DNA from: Bacteroidales bacterium
Lineage (GTDB): Bacteria; Bacteroidota; Bacteroidia; Bacteroidales; Marinilabiliaceae
Length of the DNA: 62,196 nucleotides
Reading direction: 5' to 3'
NCBI GenBank assembly: GCA_017960905.1
Contig: JAGCYH010000027.1
Coordinates: 1-62,196, forward strand
Shown: positions 17,471 through 26,174 of the stretch, one piece after another
How the letters are laid out: every line of letters begins with the position of its first letter
Numbering within the stretch: the first letter of the stretch is position 1
Made by a program: the position numbers and the translations under genes
The notes under the pieces: generated by a model
Seen by the model: only the letters and a program-made list of their open reading frames with translations
Databases searched by the model: none
What the model was told of the DNA's origin: nothing

Positions 17471-17503
17471 TTTGTCAGAAACTGCAAAATAACTCTACTT
17501 TTG
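17471..17503 (+). promoter_or_regulatory. Promoter of the glycosyltransferase gene
   Basis: TTTG at 17471-17474, 21 bases, TACTTTTG at 17496-17503. The ATG used is 17522, 18 bases after the box; an in-frame ATG at 17501 lies inside the box and is therefore rejected as start. Confidence 0.7.
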
Positions 17504-17521
17504 TGCAAAAAACAGTGTTAT

Positions 17522-18433
17522 ATGAACTCGCCAGTCGTAGTGTTTGTGTACAACCGTCCGCTGCATACGCAGCGGACATTGGCCGCTTTGCGGAGCGCCT
17601 CTAATGCCGCAAACACCTCACTGATAATATTTTCCGACGCTGCCGCCGATGCGCGGCAGCAGACGGCAGTCGACGAAGTGCGCCGCCTATGCCATTCGGT
17701 GCAGGGCTTTGCCTCGGTCGAAGTGGTCGAACGTGCTGAAAACTACGGACTTGCGCGCAATATCATTGAGGGCGTTTCGCAGGTTTTCTGCAATTACCCA
17801 ACGGCCATAGTGCTCGAGGACGACCTCGTCGTGGGGGCTGGCTTCATCGACTATATGAACGCCGCGCTCGAGTTTTACTGCGACCGCAACGTTTTCAGTA
17901 TTTCGGGCTATACGCCCGAAATACGTATCTCCGACAGTTATCCCAGCTCTACCTATCTGATGCACCGCAACTGCTCATGGGGCTGGGCTACGTGGCGCGA
18001 CCGATGGCAGTCGGTCGATTGGCAAGTGGCCGATTTCGATGCGTTTATACGTAACTCGCACCTTCGGCGCGAGTTCAACCGTTGTGGAACCGACCTGTCG
18101 CCCATGCTGCTGCGATGGCGTATGGGCGAGATACATTCATGGTCCATTCGCTTCTGCTACGCTGCCTTCCGCCAAGGCAAGCCAACAGTCTATCCCACAG
18201 CCTCTTTGGTGCAGAATGCCGGCGCCGACGGCACCGGCACCAATATGCGCTCATCGGCCCGGTACGACACGCAACTGGTGCAAAACGTTGATCTGTCGCG
18301 CTTTGCGACCGACCTGACACCCGATGAGCAGATTGTGCGTGAGTTCCGCAAGAAGTACAATACCTCTGTCATTCGCCTTATTATCAATACGTTGAAACGC
18401 TGGCATTACATTCTCATAGGCCATAAAGAGTGA
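17522..18433 (+). CDS. Glycosyltransferase, GT-A fold (GNT-I/GT2-like)
   Basis: 303 residues. Begins PVVVFVYNRPLHTQRTLAAL, the nucleotide-sugar-binding strand and loop of GT-A enzymes, followed by LIIFSDAA and ENYGLARNI. The metal-binding acidic motif is VLEDDLVV, and the acceptor side includes ISGYTPEI and CSWGWATWRDRW. This set of words is typical of the bacterial proteins related to eukaryotic GNT-I and annotated as glycosyltransferase family 2-like in polysaccharide loci. The donor and acceptor are unknown. It is cytoplasmic, with no membrane segment. Composition is like the core genome, unlike the following gene pair. Confidence 0.82.
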   Translation: MNSPVVVFVYNRPLHTQRTLAALRSASNAANTSLIIFSDAAADARQQTAVDEVRRLCHSVQGFASVEVVERAENYGLARNIIEGVSQVFCNYPTAIVLEDDLVVGAGFIDYMNAALEFYCDRNVFSISGYTPEIRISDSYPSSTYLMHRNCSWGWATWRDRWQSVDWQVADFDAFIRNSHLRREFNRCGTDLSPMLLRWRMGEIHSWSIRFCYAAFRQGKPTVYPTASLVQNAGADGTGTNMRSSARYDTQLVQNVDLSRFATDLTPDEQIVREFRKKYNTSVIRLIINTLKRWHYILIGHKE

Positions 18434-18487
18434 GTGGCGCAGAGGAGTTTTTGCAAGTTGCTTTATTCTTTCAATCAAAATAATTTC

Positions 18488-18495
18488 TATATTTG
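18488..18495 (+). promoter_or_regulatory. -7 box upstream of the ATPase/STAS-like pair
   Basis: TATATTTG, 31 bases before the ATG at 18527, in an A+T-rich gap. Confidence 0.45.
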
Positions 18496-18526
18496 TAGAT
18501 TGAAATGTGTATAGTTATATACGATT

Positions 18527-19176
18527 ATGAATGTTGCATTGCTTATAAAGAAGTACTTCTCATCACCTATGAGTGATGTGACAATTGATGTTTTTGATAA
18601 AAAGAACATTAATAATGTATTTAGGCAGATAATAAGTGTTCTGACTCAGCACATTAGTATAGAAACTACATTATTGCAGGCAATGAGTTATTGTTTTTAT
18701 GAAATACTTGATAATGTGCTTATTCATTCTGGAAAGGAAAACGGGACTGTAATAACTCATTATAGCCAGCAGGAACATATGTTGAGCTTTTTAATAGCAG
18801 ACGACGGGAAGGGTATAAAGTCTTCATTGTCAGAAAATAGCAAGTATGCCAGCATAGAGGAGTCAGAAGCATTGAAGATATGTGTTGAAGATTCGGTAAC
18901 AGATGGTAAGGGTATGGGGTTCGGACTGTATTCTGCCTCGCGTCTTGCGCATAATGTTGGATTGCGTTTCGATGTTCGCTCTGGAAATCACACCGCATAA
19001 CAGAGAAAACACCTGTATTGTCAAAAAGTGATTTTTGGCAGGGAACAATTGTTTATATGCAGCTGCGAACAAATATAGAGATTGACCCTTCCGATGTGGT
19101 AGCTAAACGTACAGATCCAGCATCGCAGTTTAATGAAGAATTTTTGGATGACGAAGAAATACAAGAGCTATGGTAA
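18527..19176 (+). pseudogene. GHKL-type ATP-binding protein with an apparent frameshift near residue 155
   Basis: The first frame (18527-19000, 157 residues) carries a histidine-kinase-like ATPase domain: N-box YEILDNVLIHSG, G1 box DDGKGI and G2 box GMGFGLYS. It stops at 18998-19000 just after FDVRSGN. The other frame continues without stop from about 18990 to 19176 and encodes a natural-looking ending, SKSDFWQGTIVYMQLR and an acidic tail FLDDEEIQELW. One missing base (or two extra) near 18988-18995 would join them. The joined protein would overlap the next gene by seven bases, as expected for a two-gene unit. Either a real mutation or a sequencing error. Related stand-alone ATPases act as switch-protein kinases or anti-sigma factors. 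Confidence 0.7.
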
Positions 19177-19460
19177 CGTTTGTATTCAGAGATTTTGGTG
19201 AAGATCTTGGCACTCGCCAACAAGGTCAGCAGGCACGAGAACTGTTGATGCCGCTTTTGCAGCGTAATGAGAGGGTTGTGCTTGATTTTACCGGGGTTAA
19301 TGTAGTGAGCAATTCTTTTGCCGATGAGTGTATAGCAAAATTGCTGCTTGAGATGTCTCTTGCTGAGTTGAAGGCTCACACAACTTTCAGAGGTTTGAAT
19401 CCGCTTGCATCGAAAAGTGTGCTAACGGCTCTTCAACGGCGACACATGTCGTTGAAGTAA
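19170..19460 (+). CDS. STAS-like protein (DUF4325)
   Basis: 96 residues. The pattern VVLDFTGVNVVSNSFADECIAKLL matches the core strand-helix of the STAS-like DUF4325 family, small proteins usually encoded next to a GHKL ATPase. By analogy with SpoIIAA/SpoIIAB the pair may form a switch, but the DUF4325 pairs have no established target that I can name. The ATG lies within the end of the joined upstream frame (ATGGTAA). The gene ends six bases from the convergent deacetylase stop and no terminator is seen. A+T-rich compared with its neighbours. Confidence 0.78.
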   Translation: MVTFVFRDFGEDLGTRQQGQQARELLMPLLQRNERVVLDFTGVNVVSNSFADECIAKLLLEMSLAELKAHTTFRGLNPLASKSVLTALQRRHMSLK

Positions 19461-19466
19461 TACTCT

Positions 19467-20090
19467 CTACTTCAGTTCAACAAATTCGTAGCCTTCGGCG
19501 AGAAGGTATTCTATGGTGCCAATGAGGGCGAAGCGCATGCGTTCGCCCGCTTTCACCGAGTCGTGGAAGTTGATAATAGAGCCGTTGCGCACGTGCCGTT
19601 TGACGTTGTCGAGCACTTGGGCTGGCGTGAGTCGCTGGTCGTAGTCGCGTGGCATGACATCCCAGAAAACCACTTTGTCGAATATCTTGCGCAGTGGCGT
19701 TATGCGCCACGGCATCATCTGTCCGTGCGGCGGACGGAATAGCGTGGCGCCGCCGTCGATACGGCGGCTTGCATCGATGTTGGCCATGTAACTTTTCCAC
19801 GAATTGTGGAAAAGCTGAATATGGTTAAATGTGTGATTTCCAACAGTATGGCCACTGCTTTTCAGTTGCGCGAACAGGTCGGGATACTTGCGTATGTTGT
19901 CGCCGACGCAGAAGAATGTGGCTTTTATGTGGTATTTTTCGAGTGTCGAAATGACCCAGGGCGTCTGCTCGGGCACAGGTCCGTCGTCGAAGGTGAGGGC
20001 TACGCAGCGCCGACGTTTTTCGAGGCGCCAGAGCGAGCCTGGAAAAAGCCACCGGACAAAGGCCGGTGGCTGTACTATCCAGTTTTTCAT
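19467..20090 (-). CDS. Polysaccharide deacetylase (NodB domain, CE4)
   Basis: 207 residues, a nearly bare NodB homology domain. Motif 1 TFDDGP is at 33-38 (catalytic and metal Asp), motif 2 HTVGNHTFNH supplies the metal histidines, motif 3 is RPPHG, and a late FHDS gives the last catalytic His. CE4 enzymes remove N-acetyl (or O-acetyl) groups from peptidoglycan, chitin-type or other polysaccharides with a divalent metal. The hydrophobic N-terminus (FVRWLFPGSLW) may be a membrane anchor or an uncleaved part. The start codon overlaps the stop of the DUF2723 gene by four bases (ATGA), so they are translationally coupled. Confidence 0.9.
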   Translation of the reverse strand: MKNWIVQPPAFVRWLFPGSLWRLEKRRRCVALTFDDGPVPEQTPWVISTLEKYHIKATFFCVGDNIRKYPDLFAQLKSSGHTVGNHTFNHIQLFHNSWKSYMANIDASRRIDGGATLFRPPHGQMMPWRITPLRKIFDKVVFWDVMPRDYDQRLTPAQVLDNVKRHVRNGSIINFHDSVKAGERMRFALIGTIEYLLAEGYEFVELK

Positions 20091-23000
20091 TGTCCGAAAA
20101 GAAAATCGGTCTTGTCAGTCAATGCCTTGTACTGACTTTGTATTTCGGCCGAGAGGTCGTCGCGCTGGTCGGCTTTGAGCACTCGGAGTATCTCGTAGAA
20201 GATGGCGTAGTTGCGCTCTATCTCGTTGACGGCCGACTCAACATTCGGCAGCGAGAGGAAGAAGTTGAGTTCCTGCCAGTTGTCGGTAGCGAAGCTGCGG
20301 ACAATGGCATCGCCCTTGTCGTATTCTTTGAGTCGGTAGTATCCGTCGGCCATGAAGAGGCTGAAGTAGTTGTGCGGAACTGCCCAGTCGGGCAGTTCTT
20401 CCTGTATCTTGTCGAGTACGGCCGACGCTTTGCGGCGTTTGTCGAATTTAACTTCCTCGTCGTCAGTCTGTTCTGCTTCTTCGATGAGCGTGATGGCCAG
20501 TCGCGAGAGGTTGGTGCGCAGGTTGCTTGCCATGCGCGATTTGTTCTCGTCGAGGTACATGCCGGGTTTGTTGTAGAAGCCCCAGCGGAATTTGTTCATC
20601 ACATTGTCGTACATCTTCTCGGTGTCGACGCGGCCAGTCTGGCCAGACTGGCTGGCCGATGCTTGGGCTTTGACAGGCGCAATGCGGTAAGCCAGACCTT
20701 CGAGCTGGAAGTACGACGACAGTCCGGCGTAGTTTTCCGAGCCTACTGTAACTGCGTAGTACATCGGACGTTCCCACTTGCTGTTGTTGAGCATGTCGAG
20801 CACCATAAGCTCGTTTTTGTAGATGCTGTTTTTGCTTATCGAGAATTTTATCTCAGGTACAATCTGGTCGGCATACTCCTTCGATACTACGCCGCGTGCA
20901 ACTACTTTGGCACTGTCGACGGGCAGCGAGAATTTCTTGCCCGGAATGAAGCAGATGCGTCCGCTGTAGCCCGGAATGGTCTTTGTGCGGTCGTCTTCGC
21001 TTGCTACAAAGGCAATGGCCTGATTGAGGTTTATGTAGTCTTTGTTTTGGTCGAGCATGTAAACCACATCGCGGTCGGCGGTGTATTGCTCGTGTGTGAA
21101 CGAGATAGGCAGCGGGTCGCTGTCGTATGCCTTGCGTTTCATCTGGTCGCAGTACCAGCTTGTCTGCAAGTAACTTAGGTTGCACACACGCACGTCGGGT
21201 CTCACACCTTCAACTTCCTGCACGTACCAGAGCGGGAAGGTGTCGTTGTCGCCATTGGTGAAGATGATTGCGTTCTCGTCGCACGAGTTGAGGTAGTTGT
21301 ATGCGAGGTCGCGCGCTATGGTGCAGTCGGAGCGGTCGTGGTCGTCCCAGTTCTGCTGCGCCATGATTGTCGGTACGCAAAGCAGGCAGATGACAGTTGC
21401 AGCGACGGCTGCAGCTTTGGCGGGCACTTTGAGTTTTCTCAAAGCTTCGACGACGCCCAGCACTCCGAGTCCGATCCAGATGCCGAACGCGTAGAACGAG
21501 CCAGCGTAGGCGTAGTCGCGTTCACGTGGCTGCAGCGGTGTCTGGTTGAGGTACATCACGATGGCCAGACCCGTGAGGAAGAAGAGCAGCATTACAATCC
21601 AGAAGCCTTCTTTGCCCTCTTTGCCTCGGTGATATTGGAAGAAGAGGCCAATGAGTCCGAGTATGAACGGCAGCATGTAGTATTTGTTGTTGCCTTTGTT
21701 GTTTTTGAGCGAGTCGGGCAGCAGGTCTTGGTCGCCGAGCATAGCGTTGTCGATGAAGCTGATGCCGGTTATCCAGTTGCCATGGTTGAGCTCGCCGTGA
21801 CTTTGTATGTCGTTTTGCCTGCCGGAGAAATTCCACATGAAATAGCGCCAATACATGAAGTTGCATTGGTACGAGATGAAGAATTTTATATTCTCGAAGA
21901 ATGTCGGCATCTGTATTACTTTGTCGTAGCCGTCGTCGTCTTTTATCTTCGTGGGTCGCCCTACGAAGTTGGTCCATTGCTTGTATTGTTCTACGTGGCG
22001 CGGGTCGGAGCTGTACATGCGCGGGAAGAACATATTGCCTTTGTATTTGTACGTTGGACGGTATTCGGCAATCTCATATTTGCCGTTGCGCTGTATGTAC
22101 ACAGGTCGGCCTTTTTCGGTTTCGAGCACGTCGCGGTCAATCTCTGAGTTGAAACTCTGTCCGTAGAAGAGCGGACGGTCGCCGTACTGCTCGCGGTTGA
22201 GGTAATCCATGAGCGAGAATACGTCCTCGGGCGAGTTCTGGTCCATCGTCGGGTTGGCAACCGAACGGATAACAACCATGGCGAACGATGAATAGCCAAG
22301 TATAATAACAGCGAAAGCTGTTATTATCAGATTGAGAATCTGATGTTTATGCTTGTATGTGTAGCGTATTGCCCAGATGGTTACGCCAATAAGAAGCAGC
22401 ATATAGAAGATAGCTCCCGAGTTGTAGCCGAGGCCCAGACTGTTGACAAAGAACAGCTCGAAGTAACTTGCCAGTTTCACAACGCCCGGAATAATGCCGT
22501 AGAGAATGGCAATGATGAGCACGCACGCTATAGCCAGAGCTTTTACAACGCCAGTCGATGTTGTCGGGTATTTCTTGAAATAATAAACCATTACGATGGC
22601 CGGTATGCAAAGCAGGTTGAGCAGGTGGACACCGATGGATAGGCCCATCAGATAGGCTATGAGAATGAGCCAGCGGTTGGCGTGCGGCTGGTCGGCTACG
22701 TTCTCCCATTTGAGTATGGCCCAGAACACCACAGCGGTGAAGAGCGACGACATGGCATAAACCTCGCCCTCAACGGCCGAGAACCAGAACGTGTCGGAGA
22801 AGGTGTAGGCCAATGCTCCAACGGCGCCAGCACCAATGACAGCCCAGATGCGCCAAGGCTCCGCGTCGCCGTCGGCGTCGCGCATGAATATCTTACGCGC
22901 CAGGTGCGTGATGGTCCAGAAGAGGAACAGAATGGTGAACGCACTCGCAAGTGCCGACATGATGTTTATCGACTTCGCTATCGTCTCGACGCTCGGCGCT

Positions 23001-23200
23001 GCGATGGCGAACATACGCGCTATAATCATGAAGAGCGGTGCTCCGGGCGGGTGACCCACTAATAGTTTGTCGGCGGTCGAAATGAATTCGCCGCAATCCC
23101 AGAAACTTGCTGTGGCTTCGGTTGTAAGTATGTAGGTGACGGCTGCAATGGCAAACACAATCCAACCTACCAACCGGTTTAAAAAGTTATATTGTCTCAT
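20087..23200 (-). CDS. DUF2723 membrane protein (protein O-mannosyltransferase-like, GT-C)
   Basis: 1037 residues. The N-terminal half has about ten or more membrane helices, starting RLVGWIVFAIAAVTYILT and containing the family hallmark SFWDCGEFI followed by LLVGHPPGAPLFMI. The acidic pair after the first helix is typical of GT-C enzymes using lipid-linked sugars. The C-terminal 400 residues are soluble and periplasmic, with TNGDNDTFPLWYVQEVEGVRPDVRV. Members are named DUF2723 or protein-O-mannosyltransferase-like; the acceptor in Bacteroidetes is not settled. ATG 23200 is chosen because the promoter at 23231-23262 excludes the longer frame. Coupled to the deacetylase gene. Confidence 0.9.
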   Translation of the reverse strand: MRQYNFLNRLVGWIVFAIAAVTYILTTEATASFWDCGEFISTADKLLVGHPPGAPLFMIIARMFAIAAPSVETIAKSINIMSALASAFTILFLFWTITHLARKIFMRDADGDAEPWRIWAVIGAGAVGALAYTFSDTFWFSAVEGEVYAMSSLFTAVVFWAILKWENVADQPHANRWLILIAYLMGLSIGVHLLNLLCIPAIVMVYYFKKYPTTSTGVVKALAIACVLIIAILYGIIPGVVKLASYFELFFVNSLGLGYNSGAIFYMLLLIGVTIWAIRYTYKHKHQILNLIITAFAVIILGYSSFAMVVIRSVANPTMDQNSPEDVFSLMDYLNREQYGDRPLFYGQSFNSEIDRDVLETEKGRPVYIQRNGKYEIAEYRPTYKYKGNMFFPRMYSSDPRHVEQYKQWTNFVGRPTKIKDDDGYDKVIQMPTFFENIKFFISYQCNFMYWRYFMWNFSGRQNDIQSHGELNHGNWITGISFIDNAMLGDQDLLPDSLKNNKGNNKYYMLPFILGLIGLFFQYHRGKEGKEGFWIVMLLFFLTGLAIVMYLNQTPLQPRERDYAYAGSFYAFGIWIGLGVLGVVEALRKLKVPAKAAAVAATVICLLCVPTIMAQQNWDDHDRSDCTIARDLAYNYLNSCDENAIIFTNGDNDTFPLWYVQEVEGVRPDVRVCNLSYLQTSWYCDQMKRKAYDSDPLPISFTHEQYTADRDVVYMLDQNKDYINLNQAIAFVASEDDRTKTIPGYSGRICFIPGKKFSLPVDSAKVVARGVVSKEYADQIVPEIKFSISKNSIYKNELMVLDMLNNSKWERPMYYAVTVGSENYAGLSSYFQLEGLAYRIAPVKAQASASQSGQTGRVDTEKMYDNVMNKFRWGFYNKPGMYLDENKSRMASNLRTNLSRLAITLIEEAEQTDDEEVKFDKRRKASAVLDKIQEELPDWAVPHNYFSLFMADGYYRLKEYDKGDAIVRSFATDNWQELNFFLSLPNVESAVNEIERNYAIFYEILRVLKADQRDDLSAEIQSQYKALTDKTDFLFGQ

Positions 23201-23230
23201 CGATGAAAATTTATCTGCTCTAAGCGAGGC

Positions 23231-23262
23231 CAAAAGTACAGTTTTTTATCGGTAATAGCAAA
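23231..23262 (-). promoter_or_regulatory. Internal promoter of the DUF2723-deacetylase pair
   Basis: Read leftward: TTTG (23262-23259), 20 bases, TACTTTTG (23238-23231), 30 bases before ATG 23200. Confidence 0.65.
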
Positions 23263-23274
23263 AAAACATCGCAC

Positions 23275-23889
23275 TCACCTCGCCACGCTGTCGACAATTG
23301 CTTCGATGTTTTTGCCAGTCCATTTGGCTGCGCCGAATTTCTTTATCACAATGCGTCGGTTGGGAGCAATGAGTAGCGAGGCGGGCAGCGAGGCCTGCAA
23401 CTCGTGGAAGAGTTCGTGGTCGTTGGCGTCGAAGTATTGCGGCTCATAGAAGAGCGGCTTTATGGTGTAGCGGTGCCGCCCGAAGTAACGTCGCACGGCG
23501 GCGGTGTCGTCGTCGGTGATGAAGTACACGTCGAGGCGACCGGCAAAGCCGGCGCTCAACTTGTTGAGCGACTTGAGCTCGGCGCAGCTTTGCGGATTCG
23601 TCACGCAGCCGAAGTTGATTATCACCGGGCGGTCGGTCTGGCGCAGAATGGTTGTGTCTGCACCTGATATGTTTTTGAGAGTCAGAGTTTTATCTTCGCC
23701 GAGGTAATAGATGTCGTCGATGGTATTAGGCTCGTGGAGCGTCAGACGCGCTATTTGCACCGTTGCGCCAAAGCGCAACGGCGGAATGACAAACACCAGC
23801 ACGATGACCAGAAACAAGAAGTCGGTAACGATGCCAAGTGTGCTTTTGCGCGCACGGTATTTCTGCCAAGCTGTCTGTATAACGTTCAT
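23275..23889 (-). CDS. Membrane-anchored thioredoxin-fold protein lacking CXXC
   Basis: 204 residues. One N-terminal membrane anchor (about 17-40, LGIVTDFLFLVIVLVFVIPPL) puts the rest in the periplasm. The domain looks like TlpA/AhpC-type thioredoxins: VIINFGCVTNPQSCAELKSLNKL occupies the place of the usual active site but has two cysteines six residues apart (CVTNPQSC) rather than CXXC. LLIAPNRRIVIKKFG is the cis-Pro/strand region, in altered form. It may be a redox-inactive relative or use a different cysteine pair. Sits between the two other envelope genes, three bases after the upstream gene. Confidence 0.72.
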   Translation of the reverse strand: MNVIQTAWQKYRARKSTLGIVTDFLFLVIVLVFVIPPLRFGATVQIARLTLHEPNTIDDIYYLGEDKTLTLKNISGADTTILRQTDRPVIINFGCVTNPQSCAELKSLNKLSAGFAGRLDVYFITDDDTAAVRRYFGRHRYTIKPLFYEPQYFDANDHELFHELQASLPASLLIAPNRRIVIKKFGAAKWTGKNIEAIVDSVAR

Positions 23890-23892
23890 TTC

Positions 23893-24573
23893 CTATCGTT
23901 TCCATTTTACGCCAATGGGCGCAGTGCGACGCCGACGGGCGTTGCACTCCACGCTGACGCGTATTACTTTGAAGTCGAGCAAGGTCTGGTCGCTCTCGAG
24001 CAACCGCTGCAGTGAGATGTTGACGCTGTGGCTTGTTCCGGCCGACAGTGTTATGGGGAAGTCGGGCACAGGCATAGTGAATTTCCGCTTGGCGCGGAAA
24101 CGGATGAATTCTATCTGCGCCTTCTCTACTGTTACGTCTTTGCGTGTGCGGTTGCGCACGCTCAGTGTGTACACCACGCGGCCGTTGAGGTCTTGCCACA
24201 GTTTGCCGCTAACGTGCACTCCGAAAGGCAGTTTGCCTTTGCGGTAGAGAATAAAAACCGTCAGGCCAACCAACAGCACCAATGCCACGATTGCCCAATA
24301 ATTGTTGTCGCGCAATCCGCCGCGCGGAGCCTCTTCGGCTGTTGCGGGCGGTGCCGTCCGCACCGCCTCTTGTGGCGCGGTGTTGGTTGCGGAATTGTCT
24401 GTGGGTGTGGTCTTTACCGTTGCCGGTACTTCGTATTTGTCGCGCACGAAACGCAGCTCTTTTTGCAGCGTACTGATGGTGCAGTGCTGCATTATCACCA
24501 GCACGGCAAGTGCCATGGTGATTGCCCAGCGATACCGCTCAAGGAAGTTTTTAAGTTTGAATAAAAAGCCCAT
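23893..24573 (-). CDS. Two-segment membrane protein, function unknown
   Basis: 226 residues. A first membrane segment (about 14-33, WAITMALAVLVIMQHC), a periplasmic region with a coiled-coil-like start and a Thr/Pro/Ala-rich linker, a second segment (about 107-127, YWAIVALVLLVGLTVFILYR), and a C-terminal domain with beta character (LPFGVHVSGKLWQDL, TMPVPDFPITLSAGTSHSVNISL). Not recognised as a known family. ATG 24573 is preferred over the frame-start 21 bases upstream because the promoter lies there. First gene of a leftward operon with the thioredoxin-like, DUF2723 and deacetylase genes. Confidence 0.68.
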   Translation of the reverse strand: MGFLFKLKNFLERYRWAITMALAVLVIMQHCTISTLQKELRFVRDKYEVPATVKTTPTDNSATNTAPQEAVRTAPPATAEEAPRGGLRDNNYWAIVALVLLVGLTVFILYRKGKLPFGVHVSGKLWQDLNGRVVYTLSVRNRTRKDVTVEKAQIEFIRFRAKRKFTMPVPDFPITLSAGTSHSVNISLQRLLESDQTLLDFKVIRVSVECNARRRRTAPIGVKWKR

Positions 24574-24591
24574 CTCGTGCAAAAAACTTCG

Positions 24592-24599
24592 CAAATGTA
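24592..24599 (-). promoter_or_regulatory. -7 box of the leftward envelope operon
   Basis: TACATTTG read leftward, 18 bases before ATG 24573. Confidence 0.55.
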
Positions 24600-24611
24600 G
24601 TTATTTTTTTT

Positions 24612-24664
24612 AGAGTAAAGTGTAAAGTGTAAAGAGTAAAGTAGAGACGCACGGCCGTGCGTCT
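24612..24664. repeat. Dispersed palindromic repeat with heptamer tract, copy 2
   Basis: About four 7-bp units (AGTAAAGTGTAAAGTG type) then TAGAGACGCACGGCCGTGCGTCT, whose last 20 bases form a perfect palindrome. Same layout as 13316-13374, with one base changed in the palindrome centre. Confidence 0.75.
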
Positions 24665-24704
24665 GTAGGAGAAAAGATTGGAAGAAACGTGACTTGTCTA
24701 TTTT

Positions 24705-24802
24705 TGTAAATTATCGCAGTCTGAGTGTACCAAAATGTGTAAATTATCGCAGTCTGATGGTACAAAAAATGTAATTTATCGCAGTTTGAATGTTTCTTTT
24801 AT
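24705..24802 (+). repeat. 33-bp repeat array, left side of the ATPase gene
   Basis: Three units begin at 24705, 24738 and 24770 (spacing 33 and 32). The 19-base core TGTAAATTATCGCAGTCTG is followed by a 13-14 base half-conserved part such as ATGGTACAAAAA. The third unit decays after its core. Units 1 and 2 align with units 2 and 3 of the array on the other side of the gene (three mismatches, and one mismatch plus one gap). The array ends directly at a TATATTTG box (24803-24810). Confidence 0.9.
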
Positions 24803-24810
24803 TATATTTG
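24803..24810 (+). promoter_or_regulatory. -7 box of the repeat-flanked ATPase gene
   Basis: TATATTTG, 33 bases before the ATG at 24844 and immediately after the third repeat unit, so anything that binds the repeats could affect this promoter. Confidence 0.5.
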
Positions 24811-24843
24811 CGCTGTTAAAAACTAATGTAAAGATCTGATAAT

Positions 24844-26160
24844 ATGGCAAGAAAAACGTCAGCATCAAATGTTATCGATAAGCGTACTCTTGAAATGGTA
24901 CTCTCCGATCAACGCGAAGAGCTCGAAATGCGTCGTGGGAAACACCTATGTCGCAGGTTTGAGGAAAAACTCATCGACCTTAACAGCCCTCAGGCACAAG
25001 TAGTTATCGGTGTACGTCGTAGCGGGAAGTCTACGCTTTGTTTTCAAGCGCTTGAAAATGCTGGTGTGCGCTATGCTTATGTCGATTTCGACGATGAACG
25101 TTTCGACGCAATGAAAGCACAACAGCTCAATGATGTGCTCGAGGTGTTGTATAAAATCTACGGTGACTTCGAATATCTGTTTTTTGACGAGATACAAAAT
25201 GTTGATGGTTGGCATTTGTTTGTTAATCGCTTGCTACGCAAGCAGATGCATGTTGTGATAACTGGCTCGAATGCCAAACTTCTCAGCAGCGAATTGGCCA
25301 CACACTTGTCGGGTCGTGCGAAAGAGATACACCTCTATCCGTTTTCCTTTGCCGAGCACTGCGCTATGACCAATGTCGACATAAAGAGTAAAACAACAAA
25401 GGCCGAAGCCTTCCGTCGCGCGGCCTTTGACAAATATATGATGTCGGGTGGCTTCCCGGAGCTGTTGGCCATAGCCGACACGCGAACATACATAAAAGAC
25501 CTTGTCGACAATATCCTCCGGCGCGACATAGAGCAGCGTTACAAGATAGCCTACAAGGAGGCGTTTGAGCAGATGGCTAACCATCTGCTCAACGAGTCGC
25601 CTGCTACCGTGGTTACTACCGATCTCGCCAAGGGGTTCCATATAAAGTCTGAACATACGGTCAAGAATTATGTCGGTTTCTTGCGGCAGGCTTTTCTGCT
25701 TGTCGGCATCAAAAAGTTCGCCTTCAAAAGCAAAATCCGCATCTCGCAAGAAAAGGTCTATGCCGTCGATGTGGCAATGATGAACCAAAGAGACAATGCT
25801 TTTTCTGGCGAAAATCTCGGATGGCGACTCGAAACCATTGTGCTTTTGCATCTTATGCGCAAATGCAAAGTTAATGGCTATGATGTGTATTATCTTAACG
25901 AGCGTTCTGGTGAATGCGATTTCCTAGTTAGTAAGGGAAATACTGTTTTGCAAGCCATACAAGTGTCGTACGATATCTCAAATGACAAAACGCGAAAGCG
26001 CGAGATAGCGGGACTTCTTCTGGCCAGTAGCCTTACAAAATGCAAGAACCTTATGCTGCTTACCGACCACGACTATGCTGATATTGAACACGAAGGACAT
26101 CGCATAGCAGTCAGACCTGTTTACGATTGGTGTGTCGAGGAATTAGTTATGGGCGAATAA
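24844..26160 (+). CDS. AAA_14 / DUF4143-type ATPase
   Basis: 438 residues. A short N-terminal helix region is followed by Walker A GVRRSGKST at 56-64, Walker B YLFFDEIQNV at 111-120 with WHLFVNRLL, and the sensor stretch VVITGSNAKLLSSELATHLSGR at about 137-158. The C-terminal part is DUF4143-like, with YYLNERSGECDFLV resembling a degenerate PD-(D/E)xK nuclease segment and a final domain around residues 375-415. Such ATPases are abundant in Bacteroidetes and archaea and their biological role is mostly unknown. The gene is complete, A+T-richer than most of the window, has its own -7 box, and is bracketed by related 33-bp repeat arrays, suggesting a discrete cassette. Confidence 0.88.
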   Translation: MARKTSASNVIDKRTLEMVLSDQREELEMRRGKHLCRRFEEKLIDLNSPQAQVVIGVRRSGKSTLCFQALENAGVRYAYVDFDDERFDAMKAQQLNDVLEVLYKIYGDFEYLFFDEIQNVDGWHLFVNRLLRKQMHVVITGSNAKLLSSELATHLSGRAKEIHLYPFSFAEHCAMTNVDIKSKTTKAEAFRRAAFDKYMMSGGFPELLAIADTRTYIKDLVDNILRRDIEQRYKIAYKEAFEQMANHLLNESPATVVTTDLAKGFHIKSEHTVKNYVGFLRQAFLLVGIKKFAFKSKIRISQEKVYAVDVAMMNQRDNAFSGENLGWRLETIVLLHLMRKCKVNGYDVYYLNERSGECDFLVSKGNTVLQAIQVSYDISNDKTRKREIAGLLLASSLTKCKNLMLLTDHDYADIEHEGHRIAVRPVYDWCVEELVMGE

Positions 26161-26174
26161 TATTCACCCATTTT

